64,000 nt of DNA from Gallionellales bacterium GWA2_54_124 (GCA_001801025.1 MGWO01000003.1:300388-364387); one strand, 5' to 3'. Counted from the stretch's first letter, positions 26,041-36,230 are shown. Translations and numbers: made by a program. Notes: generated by a model from the letters alone, not told the origin.

Positions 26041-28359
26041 ATGCGGTTTAGTCTTAAGCCTGTTTTGTTCACTTTGCTGTGCGTTTTTGCCCATTCCGTT
26101 GCGGCTGAAGAGCAGCGCGCGCCTGCTGCTGCCGGCGCTGAGAGCGAAGAGCCGGTGTTTGTTGAGGCGGATAATCTGACCGGCGATAAAAAAAATCAGA
26201 TGGAGGCGACCGGCAATGCCGTACTGCTGAGATCTGATCAGACGGTGCGGGCAGACCGGCTTTTGTATGATCAGGAAACTGCCGATCTGGACGGAACGGG
26301 TTCCGTCGTGGTCGAGCAACGCGGCAGCACCATGAGCGGGCCGCATCTCGAGCTTAATCTGGATACGCATGCCGGTTTTATGGAAAAGCCGGTGTTTTTC
26401 CTCAAGGAGAATGAGGGGCGCGGTAAGGGCGACATGCTGCACATTCAGGATCAGCAGCATTACACGCTGGACAATGGCACCTATACTACCTGTCCTGCCG
26501 ATCGCGAAGACTGGCTGATGAAAATGTCCAGTCTGGAAATCGACCGTGAGGCGCAAGTGGGCGTGGCGCGTCACGCCTGGGTTGAATTCAAGGGCGTGCC
26601 GATCTTGTATTCGCCGTGGATGGACTTTCCCTTAAATAACCGAAATAAATCAGGTTTTTTGTCTCCCGTCATCGGGAGTACCACCAAGGGTGGCGCCGAA
26701 CTGACCGTGCCCTATTATCTGAGTCTGGCGCCCAATTACGATTTGACTCTGGCCCCCCGCATTATGAGCAAGCGCGGCGTGATGCTGGGTAATCAGTTTC
26801 GCTATCTGCAGCCGGAATACCGTGGCGAAGTTAACCTCGATATCTTGCCCGGAGATGCGATCACCCAAACGAACCGGACGCGTTTCGGTTTGAAGCATGC
26901 ACAGGCTTTAGGCGGCGGTTTTAGCGGTCAGATCAATTTCAACCGCGTCTCAGACAATGCCTATTACCGGGATTTGTCGAGCGAGATGAGCGTCACTTCG
27001 CAAATCAACCTGTTGCAGGACGCATCGGTGAGCTACGGCGGCGGCTGGTGGAACAGCACCGCTCGCGTGCAGCGCTATCAAACGCTGCAAGATCCTTTGG
27101 CGCCGGTCGGCGAGCCTTATGCGCGCCTGCCGCAAGTCAATGTCAATGCGGCACAAAATTACGCCGGCGCAAATTTCGCGTTAGCGGGCGAGTACGTGAG
27201 CTTTACCCATACCACGGCCGTCAACGGTCAGCGGATGGTGGTGGCGCCCAGTGTCAGCATTCCGCTGCTGCGGACCCCGGGCTATTACGTCACGCCGAAA
27301 TTTACCCTGCACAGCACAAGCTATGCGATGGGTTCGAACAATACGACGTTATTGCCTGATGCCTCAAGGGTGCTGCCGCTGTTTAGCATTGATAGCGGGG
27401 CGGTCTTCGAGCGCGATGTTAATTTGTTCGGCAAGAGTTATTTGAATACGCTGGAGCCGCGCGCCTACTATGTGTTTGTGCCGTATCAGAATCAGGATAA
27501 ATTGCCGGTGTTTGACTCGGCTCAGGCGCCGTTCAGCTTTGTGCAGATGTTCACCGAGAACCGTTTTTTCGGCAACGACCGTATAGGCGATGCCAATCAA
27601 CTGACGCTGGCGGTGGTCTCGCGTTTTCTGGGGATGGACGATGGTGCAGAGAACCTGAAGCTGACGGTAGGTGAGCGTTTCAGTTTAGCTGCACCGCAGG
27701 TGAATCTGGTCGCACCCACGACGACAACGAATAAATCAGATATTTTACTGGCCGCTTCAGGGCGTCTTAACGCCGCTTTGTCTTTTGACAGTGAGCTGCA
27801 GTATAGTCCGGCCTTGGCGCGAATTCAGCATTACAACGTGATGGCGCGCTATCGTCCGGAGGCCGGCAAGGTACTTAATCTGGGATACCGCTTCGTCAGC
27901 GAATCGTTAGGCGCGCTGATTCCAGGTGCGGTGACGGCCACCGGTTCCATGGTGATTAACGGTATCGTATATCCCACATCTGGCGGGGTGCCCTACACGA
28001 CCTTGGGCGGCAACAACTATTCGGTCGCCTCCCCCGGGCTGCGGCAAATTAATGTTTCCGGACAATGGCCTTTGTCCGGTCGCTGGCATGCAGTGGGGCA
28101 GTGGAATTATTCCTATCTGGATCAACGCTTGTTAAGCGGCGTGGCGGGGCTGGAATATGAGCAAAGCTGCTGGATGTTGCGTCTGGTTGCACACAGTTTT
28201 ACCGTCGGCACCCAGCAGACCAGCACCGGCATATTCGTACAGCTTGAGTTGAATGAGCTGGTTAAGGTCGGCTCTGACCCGCTAGTCTTGCTCAAACAAA
28301 GCGTGCCTGGTTACAAGAAATTGAATGAAAAACCCGCAAGCCCCGCTGTTTTGCGTTAA
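26041..28359 (+). CDS. lptD: LPS-assembly outer-membrane protein LptD
   Basis: A 772-residue outer-membrane protein that, with LptE, inserts lipopolysaccharide into the outer leaflet. A signal peptide (cleavage near SVAAEE) is followed by an OstA-like jellyroll domain (about residues 40-170) and a long beta-barrel domain. The mature protein has only two Cys that I can see, C151 and C710, in the places of one of the two interdomain disulfides of E. coli LptD. The ATG at 26041 gives a clean signal peptide; no Shine-Dalgarno sequence is evident before it. surA follows, as in other proteobacteria. Confidence 0.95.
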   Translation: MRFSLKPVLFTLLCVFAHSVAAEEQRAPAAAGAESEEPVFVEADNLTGDKKNQMEATGNAVLLRSDQTVRADRLLYDQETADLDGTGSVVVEQRGSTMSGPHLELNLDTHAGFMEKPVFFLKENEGRGKGDMLHIQDQQHYTLDNGTYTTCPADREDWLMKMSSLEIDREAQVGVARHAWVEFKGVPILYSPWMDFPLNNRNKSGFLSPVIGSTTKGGAELTVPYYLSLAPNYDLTLAPRIMSKRGVMLGNQFRYLQPEYRGEVNLDILPGDAITQTNRTRFGLKHAQALGGGFSGQINFNRVSDNAYYRDLSSEMSVTSQINLLQDASVSYGGGWWNSTARVQRYQTLQDPLAPVGEPYARLPQVNVNAAQNYAGANFALAGEYVSFTHTTAVNGQRMVVAPSVSIPLLRTPGYYVTPKFTLHSTSYAMGSNNTTLLPDASRVLPLFSIDSGAVFERDVNLFGKSYLNTLEPRAYYVFVPYQNQDKLPVFDSAQAPFSFVQMFTENRFFGNDRIGDANQLTLAVVSRFLGMDDGAENLKLTVGERFSLAAPQVNLVAPTTTTNKSDILLAASGRLNAALSFDSELQYSPALARIQHYNVMARYRPEAGKVLNLGYRFVSESLGALIPGAVTATGSMVINGIVYPTSGGVPYTTLGGNNYSVASPGLRQINVSGQWPLSGRWHAVGQWNYSYLDQRLLSGVAGLEYEQSCWMLRLVAHSFTVGTQQTSTGIFVQLELNELVKVGSDPLVLLKQSVPGYKKLNEKPASPAVLR

Positions 28360-28378
28360 TTAATCTGAAGAGATCGCT

Positions 28379-29701
28379 ATGTCAAAAATTAAATTCCCTG
28401 TTTTGTTCAGCGTCCTTTTGCTGACCTCTATGCCTGTATTGGCCGTTGAAAAGCATGTGATTGGGCCGCAACAGCAGGTCGCGACGATCGATGCGGTTGT
28501 AGCGGTTGTCAATGACGACGTGATCACACGTCTTGAGCTTGATGAGCGTATGCGTACCGTGATCGCACAGTTGAAAAAGCAGGGTACGCCGCTGCCGGAG
28601 CGTGCTGTACTGGAAACGCAAGTGCTGGAACGAATGATTGCTGAAATGTTGCAGGCTCAGTTCGCCAAGGAGAATGGCGTGCGGGTGGATGATACGCAGC
28701 TGGATATGGCGATTACGCGTATCGCTCAGCAGAACAATTTCCCGTCTTTGGTTGAATTCATGGCCAAGCTGGAATCAGATGGCGTGAATGTTAAAAAATT
28801 CCGCGAAGAAATTCGTGCTGAAATCGTTTCCACGCGGTTGCGCGAGCGCGAAGTGGAAAGTAAGCTGGTCATCAGCGATACCGAAGTGGATAACTATCTG
28901 TCGAATAAATCAAAAATGGGTCTGGATAACGACGAATATCATCTGGCGCATATTCTGGTGGTTGTGCCGGAGCAGGCCAGTGCCGAGAAGATTCGTGCAG
29001 CACGTGAACGCGCAGATCAGGCGTTTGCGCAATTGTCCGGCGGCGCCGATTTTTCACAGGTATCGGCAGGTTTTTCAGATGCGAAGGATGCGTTAAAAGG
29101 CGGAGATCTGGGCTGGCGTTCGGGGGATCGTATTCCGCCTGCGTTTATGAATGAATTGCAAAATCTGAAGCCGGGCCAGAATACCGCAGTGTTACGGAGT
29201 CCGAGTGGTTTTCATATTCTCAAACTGGTCGAAAAACGCGGTGGCAGCGCGCCGGTGGTGATTACCCAGACTCACGCGCGGCATATTTTGATCAAAACCA
29301 GCGAAATCGTTACGGAAGCGGAAGCGAAAAAACTGATCCTTGAGATCAAGCAGCGCATAGACAGCGGTGCGGGTTTCGCAGAGCAGGCCAAGCGCTATTC
29401 GCAGGATGGCAGCGCGCAGCAGGGAGGCGATCTGGACTGGCTCTCCCCCGGGCAGACGGTGCCGGAATTTGAAGGCGCGATCAATAAATTGCAGGCGGGC
29501 CAGATGGGCATGGTGCAAACCCAGTTTGGCTGGCACCTGATTCAGGTGCTGGAGCGTCGCAACACCGACGTCAGCGAGCAGCAAAAACGTCAGCAGGCTC
29601 GCGTTTCGATCGGGACTTTTAAGTCTGAAGAGTTGTATCAGGACTGGTTGCGTCAGTTGCGCGATCGCGCGTTCGTTGAATACCGTCTCGAAGAAAAGTG
29701 A
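28379..29701 (+). CDS. surA: Periplasmic chaperone / peptidyl-prolyl isomerase SurA
   Basis: A 440-residue secreted protein: signal peptide (VLLLTSMPVLA), an N-terminal chaperone domain with VVAVVNDDVITRLEL, and two parvulin domains (about residues 180-285 and 295-395, each with an AHILV or ARHILI start). It escorts unfolded outer-membrane proteins to the BAM complex; LptD is a known client, which fits the lptD-surA order. An AAGAGA precedes the ATG. The stop overlaps the pdxA GTG by four bases. Confidence 0.96.
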   Translation: MSKIKFPVLFSVLLLTSMPVLAVEKHVIGPQQQVATIDAVVAVVNDDVITRLELDERMRTVIAQLKKQGTPLPERAVLETQVLERMIAEMLQAQFAKENGVRVDDTQLDMAITRIAQQNNFPSLVEFMAKLESDGVNVKKFREEIRAEIVSTRLREREVESKLVISDTEVDNYLSNKSKMGLDNDEYHLAHILVVVPEQASAEKIRAARERADQAFAQLSGGADFSQVSAGFSDAKDALKGGDLGWRSGDRIPPAFMNELQNLKPGQNTAVLRSPSGFHILKLVEKRGGSAPVVITQTHARHILIKTSEIVTEAEAKKLILEIKQRIDSGAGFAEQAKRYSQDGSAQQGGDLDWLSPGQTVPEFEGAINKLQAGQMGMVQTQFGWHLIQVLERRNTDVSEQQKRQQARVSIGTFKSEELYQDWLRQLRDRAFVEYRLEEK

Positions 29702-30741
29702 ATGCCCGTCCGCTGGTTATTACCGCCGGAGAGCCGGCCGGCATAGGCCCCGAGTTGTGCGTGCAGATTGCCGCTGCAGGATTGAATGTGGTGGTCGTGG
29801 CCGACAGGGATCTGTTGCAACAACGGGCGCAGCAGCTCGGCATAGACCTGAAAATCTGTGAGTGGGACAGGAGTAAGCGGGAAGCGGGAAGCCGTGAGTT
29901 GGAAAAAAAGCACTCACCACTCACCACTCAGCACTCACTATTTGTCATCCACGTTCCGCTGGCTGTGCCGTCTGTGGCGGGTGAGTTAAACGCGGCCAAC
30001 AGCCCCTATGTGCTCGAGACGTTGCGCCGCGCTTTGCTGGGCTGCCAGTCGGGCGAATTTAGCGGCATGGTGACAGCCCCCGTTCATAAAGGCATCATCA
30101 ACGATGCCGGCATTCCTTTTTCCGGACACACTGAATTCTTAGCTGAACTAACGCAAACGCCGCAGGTGGTGATGATGCTGGCAGGCGGCGGGATGCGCGT
30201 GGCACTGGTTACGACGCATATGGCGTTGCGCGACGTGCCTGATGCGATTACGGCGGAACTCTTGGCGCGTGTTTTGCGCATCATTCACCGCGATCTGGCG
30301 ACGCGTTTCGGCGTGGCGGCACCGCGGATTTTAGTGGCAGGTTTAAATCCGCATGCCGGCGAGGGTGGCCACATGGGGCGCGAGGAAATCGAGGTGATGA
30401 TACCTGTGCTCGATAAATTGCGTGCTGAGGGGATGAATGTCAGTCCGCCCCTGCCGGCTGATACGTTGTTTACGCAGGAAAAATTATCCGCGTGCGACTG
30501 CGTGCTGACCATGTATCACGATCAGGGCTTGCCGGTATTAAAGCACGCAAGTTTCGGGCAGGGCGTTAATATCACGCTGGGTTTGCCAGTGATACGCACC
30601 TCGGTCGATCATGGTACGGCGCTGGATCTGGCAGGAACGGGGCGTGCCAACACCGGCAGTCTGCTCGAAGCGATTTTGGTTGCCGAACAGATGGCTCAAT
30701 TTGAAAGACTTTCATCCGGACCCTTGCATGAGCGCGCATAA
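29698..30741 (+). CDS. pdxA: 4-hydroxythreonine-4-phosphate dehydrogenase PdxA
   Basis: A 347-residue enzyme of pyridoxal phosphate synthesis. Motifs: [13 protein letters not shown] at the N-terminus, [22 protein letters not shown] with the metal His, and [10 protein letters not shown] and [11 protein letters not shown] near the end. The start is a GTG overlapping the surA stop (GTGA). A segment at about residues 53-81 is unlike the family: it is encoded by tandem heptamers and lengthens a variable surface loop by roughly a dozen residues over E. coli PdxA. The frame stays open through it, so the enzyme is probably still active. Confidence 0.94.
   Translation: MNARPLVITAGEPAGIGPELCVQIAAAGLNVVVVADRDLLQQRAQQLGIDLKICEWDRSKREAGSRELEKKHSPLTTQHSLFVIHVPLAVPSVAGELNAANSPYVLETLRRALLGCQSGEFSGMVTAPVHKGIINDAGIPFSGHTEFLAELTQTPQVVMMLAGGGMRVALVTTHMALRDVPDAITAELLARVLRIIHRDLATRFGVAAPRILVAGLNPHAGEGGHMGREEIEVMIPVLDKLRAEGMNVSPPLPADTLFTQEKLSACDCVLTMYHDQGLPVLKHASFGQGVNITLGLPVIRTSVDHGTALDLAGTGRANTGSLLEAILVAEQMAQFERLSSGPLHERA
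29858..29940 (+). repeat. Heptamer repeat element inside pdxA
   Basis: Four tandem seven-base units lie at 29913-29940 (CTCACCA twice, then CTCAGCA and CTCACTA). The inverse motif GTGAGTGG is at 29858-29865 and GTGAGTTGG at 29894-29902, so the element can fold back on itself. It keeps the pdxA frame open and codes for a Ser/Thr/His-rich stretch. Confidence 0.7.
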
Positions 30742-31522
30742 AGCTAAAAAGAAATTCGGTCAGAATTTTCTGGTCGACCAAAATATCATTGCCGATATCA
30801 TCGGTGCGATTCGCCCTGAAACGGACGATAATCTGGTGGAGATCGGTCCGGGGTTAGGCGCGCTGACACGCCCGTTGCTCAAAAGTTTAGCGCATCTTCA
30901 CGTGGTGGAAATTGACCGGGATATCATCGCGCGTCTCGAAGCGGATTACCCGCAAGATCGGCCTGACCCGAAACTGATTATCCATGCGGGGGATGCACTC
31001 AAATTTGATCTGACTTCGTTGGGTGCACCGCTGCGCATCGTCGGCAACTTGCCTTACAATATTTCATCCCCGCTGCTGTTTTATTTTGCTGAATATGCCG
31101 ACCGCATCACCGACATGCATTTCATGCTGCAAAATGAAGTGGTTGAGCGCATGGTGGCCGATTACTCAACCCCAGCTTACGGGCGCTTATCGGTCATGTT
31201 GCAATACCGTTTCTTCATGGAAAAACTGCTGGATGTGCCCCCGGATTCGTTCCGCCCCGCGCCTAAAGTAAATTCCGCAATCGTGCGTATGATCCCGATA
31301 CCTGCCGATCAGATTGTCGTTAAAAACGAAAAGTTGTTCGGCGAGATTGTCGGTACCGCTTTCGGTCAGCGCAGAAAGACCTTGCGCAACACGCTGAAGA
31401 GTTTTTTGAATGAGGCTGAGTTTGAACAGCTGGGCATCAATCCGCAACTGCGCGCCGAAAATCTATCGGTAGCAGAGTTTGCCAGAATTGCTGCGTATGT
31501 GGACGATCGGGGTGTTGCTTAG
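30728..31522 (+). CDS. rsmA: 16S rRNA dimethyladenosine transferase RsmA (KsgA)
   Basis: A 264-residue SAM-dependent methyltransferase that dimethylates A1518 and A1519 of 16S rRNA. Motifs: [14 protein letters not shown] at the start, [10 protein letters not shown] for SAM binding, and [12 protein letters not shown] as the catalytic NLPY motif. The ATG at 30728 lies inside the end of pdxA (14-base overlap) and matches the family N-terminus. The pdxA-rsmA order is conserved in proteobacteria. Confidence 0.96.
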   Translation: MSAHKAKKKFGQNFLVDQNIIADIIGAIRPETDDNLVEIGPGLGALTRPLLKSLAHLHVVEIDRDIIARLEADYPQDRPDPKLIIHAGDALKFDLTSLGAPLRIVGNLPYNISSPLLFYFAEYADRITDMHFMLQNEVVERMVADYSTPAYGRLSVMLQYRFFMEKLLDVPPDSFRPAPKVNSAIVRMIPIPADQIVVKNEKLFGEIVGTAFGQRRKTLRNTLKSFLNEAEFEQLGINPQLRAENLSVAEFARIAAYVDDRGVA

Positions 31523-31610
31523 CCCTGTTTTGCGGTGCACAGCGAATTTGTTGGGGGGTTGCTTTACAGGCAGCGGAATGGCGCTATCTTCATGTGATAA
31601 AACCAGCGAC

Positions 31611-32219
31611 TTAAATTTTTGTCGATTTCAATTTGCTGGATTCAATAATTTTGCAAAAGACATGCATGAGTTCTGGATCATGTTTTTCACCCGTTTCCCG
31701 ATGCAATATAGCCATGATTTCCAGATGCGTTCGTGCGTGATGATATGACCTTGTTACAGCCATTGCGTCGTAGCTGTCTGCTATGGCGATAATACGGGAG
31801 CAAATGGGGATGTTTTCTCCTGACAGTTGATCCGGGTAGCCTCTGCCGTTGTAATGCTCATGGTGGTGGCGAATCAATCTGGCCGCCTGTTGCGAGCCTT
31901 CCAGCTCTGTTGAAAGGATTATTTTCTCGCCGATTTCGGCGTGCTGTTTCATTTGCTCCCACTCGGCGTCGTCAAGCTGAGCAGGCTTCAATAAAATGTG
32001 GTCGGGTATGCCGATTTTGCCTATGTCGTGAAACGAAGCCGCAATATTAAGCGCATTAATTTCATTGCTTGGCAGGTTGCAATAGTTACCGATTTCCGCA
32101 GACAGTCCTTGTACGCGTTCGGAATGAAGTTGTGTTGAAAGGTCACGGTAACCCAGAGCTGCCGATAATCCTTTGGTGTATTTGAGCAGAGAATTGAAAA
32201 TCCAGTCTTCCGGTTGCAC
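31611..32219 (-). CDS. HD-GYP domain protein (putative c-di-GMP phosphodiesterase)
   Basis: About 202 residues, almost only an HD-GYP domain. The HD pair is in FHDIGKIGIPD, and HHEHYNGRGYPDQL carries the GYP signature; both are complete, so hydrolysis of cyclic di-GMP is expected. No sensor, receiver or membrane segment is attached. The start is set at a GTG at 32219 because GAGGTGATCAC stands directly before it. A longer TTG frame to 32276 has no such signal. The gene is convergent with rsmA. It could counteract the GGDEF protein at the left end, but no linkage is shown. Confidence 0.85.
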   Translation of the reverse strand: MQPEDWIFNSLLKYTKGLSAALGYRDLSTQLHSERVQGLSAEIGNYCNLPSNEINALNIAASFHDIGKIGIPDHILLKPAQLDDAEWEQMKQHAEIGEKIILSTELEGSQQAARLIRHHHEHYNGRGYPDQLSGENIPICSRIIAIADSYDAMAVTRSYHHARTHLEIMAILHRETGEKHDPELMHVFCKIIESSKLKSTKI

Positions 32220-32317
32220 GTGATCACCTCGGTAAAATAGAATGGCAATGGGTTGATAAGACAGAGTGTTTCTCAATAAAATCGTTGTTTTTCAGTGTGT
32301 TCGTTCTGTTGCAACAC

Positions 32318-32701
32318 TCATCGGGTTTGTATCAGTTCGATCTTGTAACCGTCCGGGTCTTCGACAAAGGCGAGGATGGTGCTGCCGTGCTGCATGGGGC
32401 CCGCTTCCCGCACGACTTTGCCGCCGCGCTGCTTAATTTTTTCACAGGCCTCATAGGCGTTGTCGACTTCGATTGCGACGTGGCCGAACGCAGTGCCGAT
32501 CTCGTATTGTGTCACGCCCCAGTTGTGCGTGAGTTCGATCACCGCACCTTCAGCTTCGCCCGTGTAGCCTAAAAAGGCCAGCGTGAATTTTCCTTCCGGA
32601 TAGTCGGTGCGGCGCAGCAGTTTCATGCCCAGTACATCGGAATAATAGGCGATGGAAGCGTCCAGATTAACCACGCGTAACATGGTGTGCAGTATGCGCA
32701 T
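32318..32701 (-). CDS. gloA: Lactoylglutathione lyase (glyoxalase I)
   Basis: A 127-residue metalloenzyme that isomerises the methylglyoxal-glutathione adduct. It has the typical [20 protein letters not shown] start, a central AFLGY and the metal ligands in the VIELTHNWG and [13 protein letters not shown] segments. Length fits the bacterial nickel-type enzyme. It is divergent from thiD, with a 93-base gap that should hold both promoters. Confidence 0.95.
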   Translation of the reverse strand: MRILHTMLRVVNLDASIAYYSDVLGMKLLRRTDYPEGKFTLAFLGYTGEAEGAVIELTHNWGVTQYEIGTAFGHVAIEVDNAYEACEKIKQRGGKVVREAGPMQHGSTILAFVEDPDGYKIELIQTR

Positions 32702-32794
32702 AAAAGCTCCCGTACTTTGAAATTGTTATTCGGTAATCAGTCACATATAGGGTAAAATGCCGGACCCGATGCGCATAATACCATTCTCCTTATC

Positions 32795-33628
32795 ATGTCC
32801 GAACCCTTCCCATTAGTTATGAGTTTTGCCGCGACCGATCCTTCGGGAGGTGCCGGCTTGCAGGCTGATATGCTGACCATTTCCAGTATGGGCTGCCATC
32901 CGCTGTCCGTTGTGACCGCCATCACGGTGCAGGATACTAGCGGCGTGGAGGATGTGTTGCCGATGGAGGCGGAATGGGTGATCGATCAGGCGCGTGCGAT
33001 GCTCGAAGACGTGCCGGTCGCCGCTTTCAAGATCGGGATGCTGGGTAGCGTTGAAAATGTCGTGGCGATCGCTGAGATTTTGGCGGATTACCCTGAGGTC
33101 CCGTTTGTGCTGGATACCGTGTTGGCTTCCGGGCGCGGCGATGAACTTGCGGATGAAGATATGCTCGATGCGATGTGCGAACTGCTGATACCGCAGGCCA
33201 CGATAGTCACGCCCAACAGCATCGAAGCCCGCCGTCTGGCGATTGATGACGATGACGAAGAGGATGACCCTAGTCTTGAAGAGTGTGCACGCCGCATTCT
33301 GGCGATGGGGTGCGAATATGTGCTGATCACCGGCACGCACGAGCAATCGGCTAAAGTGGTCAATACCCTGTACAGCGATCGGGGTGTGGTGCGCAGCGAT
33401 AGCTGGGCTCGACTGCCGGGCAGTTATCATGGTTCCGGATGTACCCTTGCCTCGGCGATCGCGGCCTTGCTCGCGCAAGGCGTGGATGTGCCTGAGGCGG
33501 TCAAGGAGGCTCAGGAGTACACTTGGCAATCGCTGAATGCCGGATTCAGACCTGGCATGGGACAGTTTATCCCGGACCGGTTGTTCTGGGCGCGTGGCGA
33601 AGACGATGAAGAAAAAAAGCAGGATTGA
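32795..33628 (+). CDS. thiD: Hydroxymethylpyrimidine (phosphate) kinase ThiD
   Basis: A 277-residue ribokinase-fold enzyme of thiamine synthesis, phosphorylating HMP and HMP-phosphate. Motifs: SFAATDPSGGAGLQAD at the start, TPNSIEA, and the C-terminal PGSYHGSGCTLASAI with the catalytic Asp replaced in position by the family's Ser/Gly context. Two acidic low-complexity stretches are present (DDDDEEDD near residue 150 and EDDEEKK at the C-terminus). The last codons CAG GAT TGA are the first unit of a heptamer repeat. It overlaps thiE by 23 bases. Confidence 0.93.
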   Translation: MSEPFPLVMSFAATDPSGGAGLQADMLTISSMGCHPLSVVTAITVQDTSGVEDVLPMEAEWVIDQARAMLEDVPVAAFKIGMLGSVENVVAIAEILADYPEVPFVLDTVLASGRGDELADEDMLDAMCELLIPQATIVTPNSIEARRLAIDDDDEEDDPSLEECARRILAMGCEYVLITGTHEQSAKVVNTLYSDRGVVRSDSWARLPGSYHGSGCTLASAIAALLAQGVDVPEAVKEAQEYTWQSLNAGFRPGMGQFIPDRLFWARGEDDEEKKQD

Positions 33629-34271
33629 GGATCGTGGATTGAGGATTGATATTAAAGATTTGTATGCGATTACACCGGATCAGGCCGATACGGCGTTGCT
33701 GGTGTGGCAGGTCCGGCAGGTGCTGTCGGGTGGCGCGAGGGTGTTGCAGTACCGCAACAAATTGAGCAGTCCTGTGGTGCGCTTCGAACAGGCTTCGGCC
33801 TTGCGTCAATTGACGCAGGAGTTCGGTGTGCCGCTGATTATCAACGATGATGCACAGCTGGCGCAGCAGGTGGATGCGGACGGTGTGCATTTAGGCGGTG
33901 AGGATGGCAGTATTGCGGCCGCACGGCAGGTGCTGGGCTTTGATAAAATCATCGGTGTATCTTGCTATAATCGCCTGAGTCTGGCGCAGCAAGCCGAAGG
34001 TCTGGGCGCGGACTATGTCGCGTTCGGCGCTTTTTTTGCCTCGACGGTTAAGCCTCGCGCGCGAGTGGCAGAGCTCCCCCTGCTGCAGGAGGCAAGACGC
34101 GTGATTAAGCTGCCGGTCGTCGCGATAGGCGGCATCACACTGGAAAACGGCGCATCGGTTCTGGAGGCGGGCGCTGATGCGCTGGCTGTTATTTCAGCGT
34201 TGTTTAGCGCACCGGATATCACGCTTGCTGCGAGGCAGTTTGCAAATTTGAATACTCAATCATCAGTTTAG
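33606..34271 (+). CDS. thiE: Thiamine-phosphate synthase ThiE
   Basis: A TIM-barrel enzyme of about 221 residues that joins HMP-diphosphate and thiazole phosphate. Motifs: LYAITPD at the start of the fold, [26 protein letters not shown] and the phosphate-binding [12 protein letters not shown]. The ATG at 33606 lies inside thiD; the first 18 or so residues come from the heptamer repeat and are not part of the usual fold. A TTG at 33660 right before YAITPD is an alternative start. hemL follows 11 bases downstream. Confidence 0.92.
   Translation: MKKKSRIEDRGLRIDIKDLYAITPDQADTALLVWQVRQVLSGGARVLQYRNKLSSPVVRFEQASALRQLTQEFGVPLIINDDAQLAQQVDADGVHLGGEDGSIAAARQVLGFDKIIGVSCYNRLSLAQQAEGLGADYVAFGAFFASTVKPRARVAELPLLQEARRVIKLPVVAIGGITLENGASVLEAGADALAVISALFSAPDITLAARQFANLNTQSSV
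33620..33649 (+). repeat. Tandem heptamer repeat at the thiD stop / thiE start
   Basis: Four seven-base units follow one another from 33622 (GGATTGA, GGATCGT, GGATTGA, GGATTGA). The first unit gives the thiD stop codon. The rest is read as the N-terminal [10 protein letters not shown] of thiE. The 11-mer CAGGATTGAGG (33620-33630) recurs at 37362-37372 and, inverted, at 37435-37445. Confidence 0.75.
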
Positions 34272-34282
34272 GAATACGCGAC

Positions 34283-35578
34283 ATGACTTCACACCCGATT
34301 TCTCAAAATCAATCTCTTTTCGATGCATCGCAATTGCGCATTCCGGGCGGCGTGAATTCACCTGTACGCGCGTTTCGCTCGGTAGGCGGCACACCGTTGT
34401 TTTTTCAGAAAGGCAGCGGCGCTTATGTCTGGGACGCGGATGGCAAGCGCTATACGGACTATGTCGGCTCATGGGGCCCGATGATCGCAGGTCACTGTCA
34501 TCCCGATGTGGTCAAGGCAGTGCAGGATGCTGCGGCCAATGGTCTGGGTTTTGGTGCGCCAACCGCGTCTGAACTGGAAATCGCAGAACTGTTGTGCAAG
34601 CTATTGCCGAGTTTGGAAATGGTCAGGATGGTGAGTTCCGGTACGGAAGCGACCATGACGGCGATTCGTCTGGCGCGCGGGTTTACCAATCGTTCGCGCA
34701 TTATTAAGTTTGAGGGGTGTTATCACGGACATTCCGATGGTTTGCTGGTCAAGGCAGGTTCCGGTGCATTGACTTTCGGTCAGCCAAGTTCATCCGGTGT
34801 GCCTGCCGAGATCGCAGCGCTTACCACGGTGCTCGATTATAACGACGCGGCGGGGCTTGAGCGCGCGTTTGCCGAATCCGGTAATGAGATCGCGGCTGTG
34901 ATCGTCGAGCCTGTTGCCGGCAACATGAATCTGATTACGCCAAAACGCGAATTTCTCGATGCGTTGCGAAATTTGTGCACAAAATACGGTGCGGTGCTGA
35001 TACTCGATGAAGTGATGACGGGATTTCGCGTCAGTTTGCAGGGCGCTCAGGGCTATTACGGCATCAAGCCTGATCTGGTGACACTGGGTAAAGTGATGGG
35101 CGGCGGGTTGCCTGCGGCCGCTTTCGGCGGGCGACGCGACATCATGCAGTGTCTGGCTCCCTTAGGTTCTGTGTATCAGGCCGGCACCCTGTCGGGCAAT
35201 CCGGTTGCGGTGGCTGCAGGCATGGCGACATTGAAGCTCGTGCAGGAGCCCGGTTTCTACGAGTACCTGTCGAAGCTGGCAACACGGCTGACGACAGGAT
35301 TGACGGCGAGCGCCAAAAAACACGGCGTTGAATTCTGCGCGCAATCGGTGGGCGGCATGTTCGGCTTGTATTTCAGTAGCGCTGTGCCAACCAGTTACGC
35401 AGAGGTGATGGCCTGCGACAAGGAGGCCTTTAATCGCTTCTTTCACGCCATGCTGGACGCGGGCGTGTATCTGGCGCCTTCCGCATTCGAGGCGGGTTTC
35501 GTTTCGTCCGCGCACACTGAGGCAGATATCGATGAGACGATTGCCGCAGCAGACAGCATCTTCTCGGTCTGGAAATAA
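34283..35578 (+). CDS. hemL: Glutamate-1-semialdehyde 2,1-aminomutase
   Basis: A 431-residue PLP enzyme making 5-aminolevulinate in the C5 tetrapyrrole route. Motifs: [11 protein letters not shown] at the N-terminus, [15 protein letters not shown] for PLP phosphate, [10 protein letters not shown], and the PLP-binding Lys in TLGKVMGGG (about residue 273). TAGGAA precedes the ATG. The stop shares a base with the engB start (TAATG). hemB and hemE are also in this window. Confidence 0.96.
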   Translation: MTSHPISQNQSLFDASQLRIPGGVNSPVRAFRSVGGTPLFFQKGSGAYVWDADGKRYTDYVGSWGPMIAGHCHPDVVKAVQDAAANGLGFGAPTASELEIAELLCKLLPSLEMVRMVSSGTEATMTAIRLARGFTNRSRIIKFEGCYHGHSDGLLVKAGSGALTFGQPSSSGVPAEIAALTTVLDYNDAAGLERAFAESGNEIAAVIVEPVAGNMNLITPKREFLDALRNLCTKYGAVLILDEVMTGFRVSLQGAQGYYGIKPDLVTLGKVMGGGLPAAAFGGRRDIMQCLAPLGSVYQAGTLSGNPVAVAAGMATLKLVQEPGFYEYLSKLATRLTTGLTASAKKHGVEFCAQSVGGMFGLYFSSAVPTSYAEVMACDKEAFNRFFHAMLDAGVYLAPSAFEAGFVSSAHTEADIDETIAAADSIFSVWK

Positions 35579-36201
35579 TGGGACTCTTCTCGCTGGCAGC
35601 GTTTTACACCACGGTTAATCATATCAAGGATTTGCCGATGCACGGCGGCCGCGAAGTGGCTTTCGTGGGCCGTTCTAATGCCGGAAAATCCAGCGCGATC
35701 AACACGCTGGCAAATCACGTTCGCCTGGCCTATACCAGCAAGACGCCGGGGCGCACGCAGCATCTGAATTACTTTTCACTGGGCAACGACGGTTATATCG
35801 TCGACTTGCCGGGCTACGGCTACGCCAAGGTGCCGCCGGAAGCCAAGCGTCACTGGGAAGCGCTGCTGAGCACCTATTTGCAAAAGCGCGCAGAGTTGAG
35901 CGGACTGATTGTGATTATGGATATTCGCCGCCCCTTGCTGGAACTCGATGAAACCATGCTGGACTGGTTCGCTACCACCGGCAAACCTGTGCACATTTTG
36001 CTGACTAAATCGGACAAGTTGAGCCGCCAGCAGTCGACGCTGACGCTGATGAAAGTCAAAGCGTATCTGGCGGAAAATTATCCGCAGTGTTCAGTGCAGC
36101 TGTTTTCCAGCTTGAAAAAGCAGGGGCTGGAAGAGGCAGAAGCGGTGATTGCCGGTTGGTTAAAGGCGGACGTAGTCGCAGAAGATGAGCCTGAAGAATA
36201 G
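35578..36201 (+). CDS. engB: Ribosome biogenesis GTPase EngB (YsxC/YihA)
   Basis: A 207-residue GTPase needed for 50S subunit assembly. G1 motif GRSNAGKSS at residue 30, G3 [10 protein letters not shown]4 LTKSDK and a G5-like FSSLKK are all in place. It starts on the last base of hemL. The C-terminus is short and acidic. Length matches the family. Confidence 0.95.
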   Translation: MGLFSLAAFYTTVNHIKDLPMHGGREVAFVGRSNAGKSSAINTLANHVRLAYTSKTPGRTQHLNYFSLGNDGYIVDLPGYGYAKVPPEAKRHWEALLSTYLQKRAELSGLIVIMDIRRPLLELDETMLDWFATTGKPVHILLTKSDKLSRQQSTLTLMKVKAYLAENYPQCSVQLFSSLKKQGLEEAEAVIAGWLKADVVAEDEPEE

Positions 36202-36202
36202 C

Positions 36203-36230
36203 AAAAAAAAGCCCCCAACAAGTGGGGGCT
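36203..36230 (-). terminator. Strong hairpin with a T tail only on the minus strand
   Basis: AGCCCCC and GGGGGCT form a seven-base stem with a seven-base loop, one base after the engB stop. The run of eight A (36203-36210) lies on the engB side, so the poly-U tail is made only by a minus-strand transcript; the plus strand reads AAAATC after the stem. It would stop antisense transcription coming from hemB, or end a minus-strand RNA. On the plus strand it may still act as a 3' end-protecting hairpin. Confidence 0.6.
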
